Source: Thermoguttaceae bacterium
Lineage (GTDB): Bacteria; Planctomycetota; Planctomycetia; Pirellulales; Thermoguttaceae
DNA: 64,000 nucleotides
Assembly (NCBI GenBank): GCA_028695965.1
Contig: JAQVHZ010000004.1
Location: 1-64,000, forward strand
Direction of reading: 5' to 3'
Made by a program: the position numbers and the translations under genes. The first letter of the stretch is position 1. Each line of letters starts with the position of its first letter. Shown piece after piece: positions 1-8,286 of the stretch. Under the pieces are notes generated by a model that worked only from the letters and a program-made list of their open reading frames with translations, was not told the DNA's origin and did not search any database.

Positions 1-114
1 ATTTTTGAACCTCTGATTGTTGGTAACTTAAATTATTTCAATATGTTATATCATAAAAATGATATTGGTATAGACTTTGGCGACCAATTTTGGGAAAAAT
101 GCTGGAAGTTTTGA
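1..114 (+). CDS. C-terminal fragment of an unknown protein
   Basis: An open frame enters from the left edge and gives 37 residues before a TGA at 112-114. The end of the peptide (FGDQFWEKCWKF) is rich in aromatic and charged residues, as in a real protein C-terminus, and the codons are AT-rich like the following gene. No family can be assigned from so short a piece. It could also be a chance open frame, because it is supported only by the absence of stops over 114 bases and by composition. The 83 bases after it, up to the next start, hold no obvious terminator. Confidence 0.4.
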   Translation: MFEPLIVGNLNYFNMLYHKNDIGIDFGDQFWEKCWKF

Positions 115-197
115 GAACTTCCCACAATCTATTCAACAGCGCCGTAAACGAACGCAACGACAGCGCCCCTTAATTCGCCGCACAAGGAAAATCAACA

Positions 198-1109
198 ATG
201 CGCATACTTAGAAAGTCTTTCAATCTTGGATTTATCAGCTTCCTCTATTTGGCCGCTTGTGAAATACTATTTTTGGTCGGCGTCTGTTCCAAGTCGTCGG
301 ACCTCGTCGCGTATTCTCTCATTGGGGGCGGTTTGCACCTTCTTCTGTTTGCGTCAGTAGTGTTGTTCAGGAAAACAATAACAAAATATTGTAAACTTTC
401 AGAAGAGGATTTAGCCTATGTGGCAAAGATTCAAGACGTTACAGATAATTGCGTGGAGAAGCTGCTAGGGTTAGGAACCTCCCTAGAACTTTGGGCTCAA
501 TTGGTAATAGCGCTTGTGTTCCTTTTTTTAATCCCGACTAAGACTACCCGTCAAATCGGCTTAATAGTCCTGAGTCTAGCGCTTTCATGGAGTTATATAT
601 ATAGGTTTTTAAATTGGTACTTAGGTAATTTATACGAAACTGCATTTTCTCATCTGGATCAAATTCCCCAGGTTGAAAGAGCGGCGCTTGACGCGTTAAA
701 GAAAAAATCCTATGTGGAATTCCACGCCCAAGCCGACGATTCCGCAGAATCAGAAAGTCAAGGTCAAGAATTTTTTCACATAACGAAGCTGTCGTGCTCA
801 TTTGGCTTGGAAGATTCCGATCTTGAGTTGTTTTCAAATTTCAAGCGTCTAAAAGAACTGACGCTCGTGGACTGCCGAATTTCAAGCAAAGGACTTAGCG
901 AACTTTACCAATTTTTGCCCGAAGAAAGCGACGCTGCAATATATTTCTGTCGGCCGAACGACCTCGCGCGCTACATATACGTCTTCCAGCAGGAATCCGA
1001 CGTCGTAACGATCTCGAACAACGGCGTGGGATGGCCGCAGGGGAGACTAACCTTTGAGAGTCGGGAAGAAGCGCAAGAATATTTAGAAAACTTATCGTTC
1101 GAATCGTAA
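198..1109 (+). CDS. Membrane protein with leucine-rich-repeat-like C-terminal domain
   Basis: The 303-residue product has about four hydrophobic segments in its N-terminal half (near residues 10-30, 38-55, 98-112 and 120-138), then a soluble tail from about residue 180. The tail contains GLEDSDLELFSNF and CRISSKGL, which read like one or two leucine-rich repeats, and ends with SREEAQEYLENL. Almost the same tail occurs in the protein at 62718-63557, so the two are paralogues with different membrane parts. The start is an ATG preceded by AAGGAA at a normal distance. Function is unknown. The next gene also has an LRR-like pattern, so a protein-binding role at the membrane is possible but is an inference. 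Base use is more AT-rich than in the conserved blocks. Confidence 0.75.
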   Translation: MRILRKSFNLGFISFLYLAACEILFLVGVCSKSSDLVAYSLIGGGLHLLLFASVVLFRKTITKYCKLSEEDLAYVAKIQDVTDNCVEKLLGLGTSLELWAQLVIALVFLFLIPTKTTRQIGLIVLSLALSWSYIYRFLNWYLGNLYETAFSHLDQIPQVERAALDALKKKSYVEFHAQADDSAESESQGQEFFHITKLSCSFGLEDSDLELFSNFKRLKELTLVDCRISSKGLSELYQFLPEESDAAIYFCRPNDLARYIYVFQQESDVVTISNNGVGWPQGRLTFESREEAQEYLENLSFES

Positions 1110-1264
1110 CCAGCTCGTTGAGCCAACGCAGTTGCGATCGGATTATAAATATAGCCCCGCGGCAAACTCGTCAAGCGCGTCGGGGTTCGCGGCAATCCTG
1201 TCGGAAAACCGCCCAACTTGTTGTTTGTTAAAGGCTTATCGTTTGCAAAAGAGCAGGGATTCCG

Positions 1265-2353
1265 ATGGATGATTTTATTACAAAAGATTTTTTCTGCACG
1301 ACTTGCGAAGTCAATACGAGATATTTAACTTTCGAGAGATTGCGTATTGACGCCAGTTTTTTGGAAGCGCTTCGCGGACGCCCCGTTGTGACCAGCATCG
1401 CGTTTCATTGCTGTGAAGGTCTGCAGGATTCCAACTTAGACTGTCTCGCGACGCTGCCGAGGCTTCGTCAGCTTTACTGCTGCGATTCCAACTTGACGGG
1501 CTCGTGTCTCAAATTCCTGGAAAATACTCCGCTCACTTATCTCGATTTTACCCATTCCTCGTTCTTAAAGGAAAATCGCGGCTATTTGCGGAATTTCACC
1601 GAGTTGGAACATCTTTCCTTGAAAGACGCCGGCGTCGACGAAACTATCTTTAGCGAGCTGACTTCAGCCAGCTGCCTGAAAGAGCTCGACTTGTCTTTCA
1701 ATAAGTTTAACGACGAAGACGAGTTGCTGTCAGATTTGCCAGCGTTAAAAGAATTTCACGCAATCTGCAGTCCCGGAGCGTCCAATTTTGTTCCTTACGT
1801 CGCGAAAATGCCGGCGCTCAGAACGTTACATCTGGGCGACAGCAATATTTGCGATAAAGACTTAGAGTCTTTGAGCAGTTCAAGCCTCGCCAATCTCATT
1901 CTAACGTTGAATCAAGAGATAACGGACGAAGCGTTAAAATACATACGCGATCTTCCTAACCTGAGGTTTTTGTTCCTTGGCGGCGCGTCAATAACTGCCG
2001 ACGGGCTGGAAATCTTAGCGGACAGTCCGGCGGCAAAGTCTTTGTTCTGTCTCGAACTGCGCGGGATTAAAAATTTTTACCCCGACGTCAAATTCTTAAG
2101 GAAGGATCGTTTTCCACAACTGCATACGTTAGAAATAGACTACTCAGAAGAGTTGGAAGCCGAACTCTTGAAATCGGGATACGAGCCTGGCGAATCGGGA
2201 GATCCAATTCGCTATTTAAAATCGGGAGCGCGCGACAATCAACCGGATTATTTTCTCTATACGGACGAGCTGGAGAAAGATTTTCATCAAATCTCCCACA
2301 AGGCGGCGCCCGAAAGGATGGACGACGATCTCAATTGGAGCTACAGTCTCTAA
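1265..2353 (+). CDS. Leucine-rich-repeat-like protein, cytoplasmic
   Basis: The 362-residue product has no signal peptide or membrane segment. From about residue 35 to 290 it shows spaced leucine-rich segments such as LRQLYCCDSNLTG, LEHLSLKDAGVDE, LKELDLSFNKF and LRTLHLGDSNICDKDLESL, with a period near 24 residues. This is typical of bacterial LRR proteins with an x-L-x-x-L-x-L consensus. Such domains bind other proteins; no enzyme motif is visible. It follows the LRR-tailed membrane protein at 198-1109 on the same strand by 155 bases, so the two may act together (inference). There is an ATG start with only a weak ribosome site upstream (AGCAGGGATTCCG). Confidence 0.75.
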   Translation: MDDFITKDFFCTTCEVNTRYLTFERLRIDASFLEALRGRPVVTSIAFHCCEGLQDSNLDCLATLPRLRQLYCCDSNLTGSCLKFLENTPLTYLDFTHSSFLKENRGYLRNFTELEHLSLKDAGVDETIFSELTSASCLKELDLSFNKFNDEDELLSDLPALKEFHAICSPGASNFVPYVAKMPALRTLHLGDSNICDKDLESLSSSSLANLILTLNQEITDEALKYIRDLPNLRFLFLGGASITADGLEILADSPAAKSLFCLELRGIKNFYPDVKFLRKDRFPQLHTLEIDYSEELEAELLKSGYEPGESGDPIRYLKSGARDNQPDYFLYTDELEKDFHQISHKAAPERMDDDLNWSYSL

Positions 2354-2689
2354 CAACGAAAAAGCCGGACGCGTCGGTCGGCGCTGGCGGCGGGGACGAT
2401 TGCAATTAATAAAGCGCTTGGATTTTATCCTTGAGCCGTTTGGGACAAGCCCTCATTGACGGCTCGGCAGTTCGTTTCTCATCCTCTCGTTCGCTTGACG
2501 CGGGCTCAAAATGTCGTTATAATCTAAACGCAGAAAGGAGCCGGTTTTGCCGGGTTCCCCGTTCGAGATTCCCCGAGCGTCGTCAGAGGGGAAGATCGGC
2601 GTCCTCTCCTTGAATAACGCATTGTCTTACCGCGGCAAGTCCGAACTGCGCGGCGGCAAGACGTTCGAAACCGCGCCGGATTGCCCGCA
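2354..2689. other. Intergenic region with a promoter
   Basis: This 336-base gap holds one well-formed promoter (listed separately) directed into the beta-helix gene. A 60-codon open frame at 2431-2613 overlaps the promoter and has an Arg/Ser-rich translation, so I do not count it as a gene. I see no repeat or RNA gene here. Confidence 0.5.
2495..2523 (+). promoter_or_regulatory. Sigma70-type promoter for the beta-helix/GYF gene block
   Basis: A TTGACG box at 2495-2500 and a perfect TATAAT box at 2518-2523 are separated by 17 bases. Transcription would start near 2530, leaving a leader of about 160 bases before the ATG at 2690. This is the only strong promoter I can find ahead of the long + strand gene series that runs to 16956. 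Confidence 0.7.
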
Positions 2690-3643
2690 ATGAACCGCTT
2701 CAACAACACGCTCCAGTTTTGCCTTCTTTTCGCCGCCGCTCTTCTCGTCTTGTCGAGCGTCCCCGCTCGCGTCGGCGCCCAATCGATCATCGGCGCCGAG
2801 CCGTTTCCGCCGAACAAAGCCGACGTCGAAGAAACGAAAGAAGGGGCGGAGACGATTCAAGAGGTGTGGGAGCTCATGTTGGCGGAACGCCGCGAGCTCG
2901 AGCCGGAACGCTGGGAAGAGCAAGAGCCGACCATTATCGTCGACGCAAATACCAAGAGTCTGACGGACGTCTTAGAAGACGCGCCCTCTGGCGCCGTCGT
3001 TCAACTTGCTAAAGGCGCGCGGGTCGAACTCGGCGCCATTAATCCGCTCAAAGACCGCAGTTCCGCGACCCTGTCGCGCCCCATTGCGGTCGTCGGCGAA
3101 ACGGGCGTTCCGGAAGACGCCGTCGTCGTCCTGAATCAGCGTGAATTTATCGCGATTCAGTCGGAACGGGTCTATTTCAAAGGCGTCGAATTTCGACGTC
3201 AGCCCGGCGAGAGCGCGGCGTTTCCAAACCCGATCGTCAAAGTTGAGCTTTCTGGAAACGTCTTCTTCAAGAACTGCTCCTTTGAGGGCGCCAGCCTGGA
3301 AAGCGCGGTCGGCGTCTTGATCGAAGAGGGAATCGCGAAGTTCTGGAGATGCTCGTTCTGGGAATTTGGCGGCGCCGGAATCATCGCGCAGCACGACGGG
3401 GTCGCCACGCTCGCCTACTGCGAATTATTGGGCAACGCGATCGGCGCCAGCGCGCGTCGGGACGGCAGTATCGTCGCGGTGGCGTGTCGATTTACGCAGA
3501 ACGGCGTCGGTTACAGCGCGCAAGAAGGGGGCGGCGGCAAGCTCGAATCGGTCCTGTTCGAACGCAACGGGCGCGCGTGGGGCGTCAGCGCCGGGAGCAG
3601 TTCCGCCGTGGAACTCGTCAGAAGGACGCTCGTCGTTCGGTAG
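2690..3643 (+). CDS. Exported right-handed beta-helix protein
   Basis: The 317-residue product starts at the ATG at 2690; a TTG three codons earlier is a less likely start. Residues 1-30 form a signal peptide with a hydrophobic core (CLLFAAALLVLSS) and a likely cleavage after VGA. From about residue 90 on, short strands repeat with a period near 22 residues (VYFKGVEF, VFFKNCSF, AKFWRCSF, ATLAYCEL, IVAVACRF), the signature of parallel beta-helix (pectate-lyase-like) folds. There is no recognisable catalytic set, so it may be a structural or carbohydrate-binding surface protein. The last residues (VRRTLVVR) do not look like the end of a helix coil, so a late frameshift is possible. It lies just before a second beta-helix protein. 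Confidence 0.75.
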   Translation: MNRFNNTLQFCLLFAAALLVLSSVPARVGAQSIIGAEPFPPNKADVEETKEGAETIQEVWELMLAERRELEPERWEEQEPTIIVDANTKSLTDVLEDAPSGAVVQLAKGARVELGAINPLKDRSSATLSRPIAVVGETGVPEDAVVVLNQREFIAIQSERVYFKGVEFRRQPGESAAFPNPIVKVELSGNVFFKNCSFEGASLESAVGVLIEEGIAKFWRCSFWEFGGAGIIAQHDGVATLAYCELLGNAIGASARRDGSIVAVACRFTQNGVGYSAQEGGGGKLESVLFERNGRAWGVSAGSSSAVELVRRTLVVR

Positions 3644-3692
3644 TGGTCGGCTGGCTAACGTCAATGGACGCCGTCGTCGACGGCGCAGCACA

Positions 3693-5372
3693 ATGCAAAA
3701 GATTCTCGTAGATATCGGCGGCGAACGAAAGATTGTGTCGCTCACGCAGCTTCAGGACCTCGCGCGTAGGAAGTACGTCGACGAAGACGCGCTGGTCAAT
3801 GTGAAAGGCGTTCCCTGCCGCGTTGGGGACGTCGTCGCCCAGCTCGAGGAGGACGGCGCGGAGAACTTTACTCCCCCGGATCCCGCCGACTCGGCGCAGA
3901 ACCCGTCTCCGAAGCCCCCGCAAAGCACGTTGGATTTCGATCCTGAGAAAGACCGTCTGCTGAACGACGCGATCGAGAAGCTTCCGCGGCCTCTGAAACA
4001 CGCGCTTCCAAAGAACAAGTCCGTCCGGAATCGTCGCCCGGCGCCGATTCCCGTCCATTACGTCCCTTATATCAAAGCCGTGATCATCTTCGCAATAATG
4101 CTCTTCGGAGTCGTCTTTGTCGCTCTCTGGCGGTCTAACGACCCCGGCGAACCGCAATTGGACGCGCTGAGTTACGAGGCGCCTGATCGGGAAGACTGGG
4201 AGCATGAGGAAGGAACGCAGCCGAGCCAGGACGGCGAAAAAAGCCATATGGAGGACTGGTTCGACAGTTACGAGGGCAGCCTCGAGGATCGCGACGAAGA
4301 CCTTGCTGCCGAACCGGAAGACTCGGCGCTCGACGACGACCCAGACCCAAATGGAGAACCGAGTCGAGCCGACGATGAAAGCCGCGTAGAGGATTGGCTC
4401 GATAGTTACGAGGACTACCCCGAGAACCGCAACAAAAGCCTTGCGGCCGGGCCGGAAATCTCAATCTTCCCGACCGACCAGGAGCCGACCGAGGACGCCG
4501 AGCCGTTCCCCGCTCAGGAAGCTTCTCAGCCTAAGCCCTTGGAGTCGTTTTTTGAATGGGCGAACGCTCCTAAGAAGCCGGAAAAAGAACTCGAAAAGAA
4601 CGTGAAGACGGTCCCCAAACCGACCGTCGATCACGACGCCATCGCCGAGCTCTTTGCCGACGTCCCCGCGAACTCGCGCGTCGTCTACGTCGGCTCGACG
4701 CGGCAGTTAGCGGAAACGCTTGCCGCTTATGAAGGTCAGGTGCAGATGATCGTCCTAGAGTCCGGCTCGTACAAACTCAAGGGGTCGATCGCGGTGAACG
4801 GCAAGTTGACGCTCAAAAGCAAGTCGGGCGACTATGCCTACACGACGATCCTCGTCGCCGCGGAGCCCGCTGCACGCGCCGCGTTCGAAATCTCAGGGGG
4901 CAGATTGACGCTCGAAGGCGTTACGCTGAAACGCGCAGGCTCCTGCCCCGACGAATACGCGCTCGTCGCCGTCGACAAAGGGTCGGCGGTCGCGAACAAC
5001 TGCGTCCTCGACGGCTCCGCCGACAAAGGCGGACGCGGCTTACTTCTCAACGGGGCGGGCGCGTCCGCGAACCTCAAGAGCAGCGTCTTCCGAGGATTCA
5101 ACGACGGCGTCTACGCGTTTAATTGGTCCTCCTTAACGGCGTCAAACGGCTGCGTTTTCGAAGAGAACGGCCGAGGCGCGACCGCGACGCACGGCGCCGA
5201 CCTCAATATATCGGGCGCCTCCTTCATCCGGAACGAGGTCGGCGTTAAGGTCGACGCCAACGGAAGCGGAAGCCTCGACAAGTGTTCCTTCGAAGAGAAC
5301 GGCTTTCCCTACAAGGTTTATCAACATTCGGAATCGGCGTTCAAGACGTCGAACTGCGTCGGGCTCGATTGA
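3693..5372 (+). CDS. GYF-like domain / transmembrane / beta-helix protein
   Basis: The upstream part of this open frame (3366-3692) is a shadow of the preceding gene, so I place the start at the ATG at 3693, giving 559 residues. Residues 1-55 resemble a GYF_2-type domain (SLTQLQDLARRKYV followed by DALVNVKGVPCRVGDV). One membrane helix lies at about 127-146 (VIIFAIMLFGVVFVALW). A very acidic linker follows and contains a tandem repeat: MEDWFDSYEGSLEDRDEDLAA and, about 50 residues on, VEDWLDSYEDYPENRNKSLAA. Residues from about 325 to the end are a right-handed beta-helix (SRVVYVGS, LTLKSKSG, LTLEGVTL). The topology suggests a cytoplasmic GYF domain and an extracytoplasmic helix. No clear ribosome site precedes it, and function is unknown. 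Confidence 0.7.
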   Translation: MQKILVDIGGERKIVSLTQLQDLARRKYVDEDALVNVKGVPCRVGDVVAQLEEDGAENFTPPDPADSAQNPSPKPPQSTLDFDPEKDRLLNDAIEKLPRPLKHALPKNKSVRNRRPAPIPVHYVPYIKAVIIFAIMLFGVVFVALWRSNDPGEPQLDALSYEAPDREDWEHEEGTQPSQDGEKSHMEDWFDSYEGSLEDRDEDLAAEPEDSALDDDPDPNGEPSRADDESRVEDWLDSYEDYPENRNKSLAAGPEISIFPTDQEPTEDAEPFPAQEASQPKPLESFFEWANAPKKPEKELEKNVKTVPKPTVDHDAIAELFADVPANSRVVYVGSTRQLAETLAAYEGQVQMIVLESGSYKLKGSIAVNGKLTLKSKSGDYAYTTILVAAEPAARAAFEISGGRLTLEGVTLKRAGSCPDEYALVAVDKGSAVANNCVLDGSADKGGRGLLLNGAGASANLKSSVFRGFNDGVYAFNWSSLTASNGCVFEENGRGATATHGADLNISGASFIRNEVGVKVDANGSGSLDKCSFEENGFPYKVYQHSESAFKTSNCVGLD

Positions 5373-5654
5373 AGCCTCAGAAACTGCGAACTTTTATCAG
5401 TTAAACCGACGCGGCGGCACGGCGCGGACGCCTATTTCCGCAAATAAGCCAAATTGTCGTGCTAAAGAGTAAAAAAACGCTTGATAAATGCCCTGTTCCA
5501 TGTTAGAAGTAATAGAATGAGGGCGGAGCCCGGCGCTCTGCGAACTCAGCGGCGACCGGAGACGTTCGCCGCAGATAAAAAGAATAGCCCGGTAAAAGGG
5601 CGCGCTTTTCGTCTTATATCCTTTTTCAACCTTAATCGACGACGAGGACTATCG

Positions 5655-6515
5655 ATGAGGTATTACATTGAAAGCGGCGGCCGAGCGCTCGGACCCTTCG
5701 AACTGGCGACGATGCGCGAGATGCTGAGCAAAGGAAAGATACGTTCTGACGCTCAGATTTCTGCCGATATGGTCTCTTGGAAAAAAGCGACGGAATTTAC
5801 CGAACTTTTCGGACCGGCCGCGCCGCAAACTCCCCGACAAACTCCGCAGCCGCCCCAGCCGCCGCCCGCGCCTGCGCCCGTGCAAATTCAAGAGCCGCAC
5901 GCGTCGGCGCCGCCGACGCCCCCGCCCCTTCCCAAAGAGTTTCAACTGCACGCGGAACGAAAGGTTCACAGCGCAAAGAAGCCGAAAGGCGAACTTCCTC
6001 AAAAAATGTCGAGTCGGTACTTTTGGAGCTGGCTTACCTTGTCGATGGGGCTGTTCTTCTGGTTCCTCGCGCTTCTCTTTTTAGCTATTTTTAACGAGCG
6101 CCTTTCCCCGGGGCTCGTCCTCTTCATTCAGGGACTTGGTCTGGCGTCGTATGCGTTCGTATTCTGCTCGCTCGTTTTGGCGCTCATGTTTCTGCACGCG
6201 TTCTGGCGCGCGATACCCGCCGAATTGCAGCGCGTCCCGCCCGACGTCGCGATCGGTTTTTTGTTCGTGCCCCTATGGCAGTTCTACTGGCTCTTCGTCG
6301 TACTCGTCTCCGGCGCGGAGAGCATGAACGCCGCGCTCGCCCAACACGGCTTGCCCAACCAGCGCGCGCGCGGCGTTCCGACCAGCTTGGCGGTCGGCGC
6401 GGCAATATGCCTCCTTGTCTTTCCGCTGCAGCTCGTTGGAGTCGTTCTATTCTATTCGGTCGGAGCGAAAATGCTGAGAGCGGCGGACCAACTTGACGCC
6501 GTTCTGAATCCGTAA
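5655..6515 (+). CDS. GYF_2 and DUF4328-like membrane protein
   Basis: The open frame begins at 5481, but the domain begins exactly at the ATG at 5655 (MRYYIESGGRALGPFELATM), so I use that start (286 residues). Residues 1-52 are a GYF_2 domain with the typical GPFELATM and WKKATEF elements. A Pro/Ala-rich linker follows (about 55-95). The C-terminal half has four hydrophobic helices, and FLFVPLWQFYW matches the DUF4328-like pattern of membrane proteins seen with GYF_2 domains. GYF_2 proteins of this kind are common in planctomycetes and are thought to be membrane scaffolds; the ligand is unknown. It is the second GYF-type protein in a row and lies 56 bases before the MotA/TolQ gene, which suggests a shared unit. 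Confidence 0.75.
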   Translation: MRYYIESGGRALGPFELATMREMLSKGKIRSDAQISADMVSWKKATEFTELFGPAAPQTPRQTPQPPQPPPAPAPVQIQEPHASAPPTPPPLPKEFQLHAERKVHSAKKPKGELPQKMSSRYFWSWLTLSMGLFFWFLALLFLAIFNERLSPGLVLFIQGLGLASYAFVFCSLVLALMFLHAFWRAIPAELQRVPPDVAIGFLFVPLWQFYWLFVVLVSGAESMNAALAQHGLPNQRARGVPTSLAVGAAICLLVFPLQLVGVVLFYSVGAKMLRAADQLDAVLNP

Positions 6516-6571
6516 CGCGCGCCTATAAGGGCAACTTACTCATTCTCAACGATTTATCATAAAGACGTCCT

Positions 6572-7456
6572 ATGAAAAAGAGTAAGAAAGAGCATAAAAT
6601 ATCGTGGCGCCGAGACGACCTCGAACGTCGGTTCGGCTTCGAAGGCGGCAAGTACCTGAAAGTCAGCGCGGTTCCGACGTGCCTATTGGGCGCGATCTGT
6701 TCCGTCGCGTTTTACATTGTGTTGTTTTACCTTCCGGACAGCGCGTTTAAGGATATGTTCACGAAGCGCGGCTGGACCCAACACGCCGTCGTCTTTCTCG
6801 GGTTCTGGACCTTCTTTCTCCTATGGTTCAAGACGCGCAAGATCAAGCTGCAGCGCAAGCCGCTCGCCCTTCCAATCCTCCCGGACGATCCGGACTTCGT
6901 CTTGACGGTCCGATCGGTCGACGCCATAACGAGCCAGATCGGGAAAAACGCTGAGTCGCCAAAAGATTTTATTCTCTACCGGCGCATCATCCAGACCCTT
7001 TCCAACTTGCGCAATATCGGTCAGGTGGCGGACGTCGACGCGCTCTTCAGGTCCCAAGCGGAACAGGACGAAAACGCGCTCGATACGAGCTACTCGCTCA
7101 TCTCCGGGTTCCTCTGGGCCATCCCGATCCTCGGCTTCATCGGAACCGTTATCGGTCTTTCTGCAGCGATCGGCAATTTCACGAGCGTTTTAGACTCGGC
7201 CGCGGATATTTCCGAACTGACGCCCGCGCTGAAAGACGTTACCTCTGGGCTGGCGACCGCCTTTGAGACGACGCTGGTCGCGCTCACGGTCGCGCTTGCG
7301 CTCCAGCTCTTCGCGACGTTCGTTCGTAAATCGGAAGAGGAACTGCTCGACGAAATTTCCGACTTCTGCACGGTCAATATCGTTTCGAAGATTCGTGTCG
7401 AAGGGAACGTCCGTATCGCCTCGGGCGAGAACGAGACGAGTAATGAGACGAGTTAG
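6572..7456 (+). CDS. MotA/TolQ/ExbB-family proton channel protein
   Basis: The 294-residue product has four membrane helices at about 35-55, 70-86, 177-203 and 225-252. The last two and their linker carry the family pattern: WAIPILGFIGTVIGLSAAIG, then LKDVTSGLATAFETTLVALTVAL. In MotA, TolQ, ExbB and ZorA this core forms a pentameric ring that conducts protons or sodium ions around two MotB/TolR/ExbD-type partners. The two following genes encode plausible partners. The C-terminal tail after the fourth helix is short (about 40 residues), unlike the long tails of ZorA. Start is the ATG at 6572. Family placement is firm; which machine it drives is inferred only from the neighbours. Confidence 0.85.
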   Translation: MKKSKKEHKISWRRDDLERRFGFEGGKYLKVSAVPTCLLGAICSVAFYIVLFYLPDSAFKDMFTKRGWTQHAVVFLGFWTFFLLWFKTRKIKLQRKPLALPILPDDPDFVLTVRSVDAITSQIGKNAESPKDFILYRRIIQTLSNLRNIGQVADVDALFRSQAEQDENALDTSYSLISGFLWAIPILGFIGTVIGLSAAIGNFTSVLDSAADISELTPALKDVTSGLATAFETTLVALTVALALQLFATFVRKSEEELLDEISDFCTVNIVSKIRVEGNVRIASGENETSNETS

Positions 7457-7467
7457 GAGCGCCGCCC

Positions 7468-8286
7468 ATGCGTAGGTCCCAGAAAGGTCAGCCCTTTACG
7501 CTTTTCTCGTTTCAAGACGTCATGACGTCAGTCTGCGGAATCGTCGTCTTGATAACGCTCTTGCTCGCGCTCGAATTGACGCGCCGCTCGCTCGATGAAG
7601 AGGAGATCTCCTTCGAATCGAACGCTCGACGCGTTCAGGAGATACGCAAAGAAACGGAAGAACGCCGCCAAGCGATCAAGGCGCTCGAGGAGACGCAGAT
7701 CCTTTCGGTCCAGACGGCGGACCCGACGGGCCTCTCTGCGGCGGAACTGCAGGAGCGCATGGATCGGGTCGAATCGCGGCTCGAATCGGCGAGGAACGAG
7801 CGCGCGCGTCTCCAGAAAGAGCTCGACGAGGCCAAGAAAGTCGTCGACTCCAACGAGGACGTTCAGAAGAAGATCGACGAACTGCGCGAGGAACGCAAGC
7901 GGAACGAAGAGACGATCAAAGCGGCGCAAGCTAAGGCGAAGGAGCCGCTCGACGCGAACGTCGTCTTGTTCTCGTACTACGAATCCGCTAGGGAGAAGCC
8001 GTGGTTCGTCGACATTTCCGGCTCGAAAATTATCGCGATTCCGACCATAGAAGGAGAAGAGACGCAGGAGTTTCCCGACCCTTACGAATTCTTGCAGTGG
8101 GCGCGGCGGCGCTCGCGAACGCGCGAATATTTCGTGCTCGTCTCGCGTCCGAGCGGCGCGGCGGCAAACGACGTCCTCTCCTATCAACTTGAAGATATCG
8201 GGTTCAAAATTGGCTTGGATCTCATAGGCGAGGACCGCGCGCTGGAATTTATGGCGGTCCAAGAGCCGAAAGGAGCCAAACGATGA
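7468..8286 (+). CDS. Single-pass coiled-coil protein, likely stator partner (MotB/ExbD-like topology)
   Basis: The 272-residue product has an N-terminal helix at about 17-38 beginning FSFQDVMTSVCGIVVLI. The Asp at residue 17 sits where MotB, TolR and ExbD carry the ion-binding Asp of their only membrane helix (family knowledge; the match is by position and by the F-x-D-V-M pattern). Residues 45-160 are strongly charged coiled coil (EEISFESNARRVQEIRKETE and onward). The last 100 residues form a small globular domain. It starts 12 bases after the channel gene and its stop overlaps the next start (ATGA), so translation is probably coupled. It is not a canonical ExbD or OmpA-type protein and could be a divergent version of either. 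Confidence 0.65.
   Translation: MRRSQKGQPFTLFSFQDVMTSVCGIVVLITLLLALELTRRSLDEEEISFESNARRVQEIRKETEERRQAIKALEETQILSVQTADPTGLSAAELQERMDRVESRLESARNERARLQKELDEAKKVVDSNEDVQKKIDELREERKRNEETIKAAQAKAKEPLDANVVLFSYYESAREKPWFVDISGSKIIAIPTIEGEETQEFPDPYEFLQWARRRSRTREYFVLVSRPSGAAANDVLSYQLEDIGFKIGLDLIGEDRALEFMAVQEPKGAKR

Noticed and set aside
2431..2613. 60-codon frame in the 2354-2689 gap
   Set aside because: It overlaps a clear promoter, has no ribosome site and an Arg/Ser-rich translation.
3366..3692. Extension of the GYF-like gene to the upstream start at 3366
   Set aside because: The first 109 codons overlap the beta-helix gene in another frame and read as low-complexity Ser/Arg text. The GYF-like domain starts at 3693.
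3600..3692. Frameshift joining the two beta-helix genes into one
   Set aside because: The second protein has its own cytoplasmic domain and membrane helix, so a fusion would make no topological sense. A late frameshift in the first gene alone stays possible.
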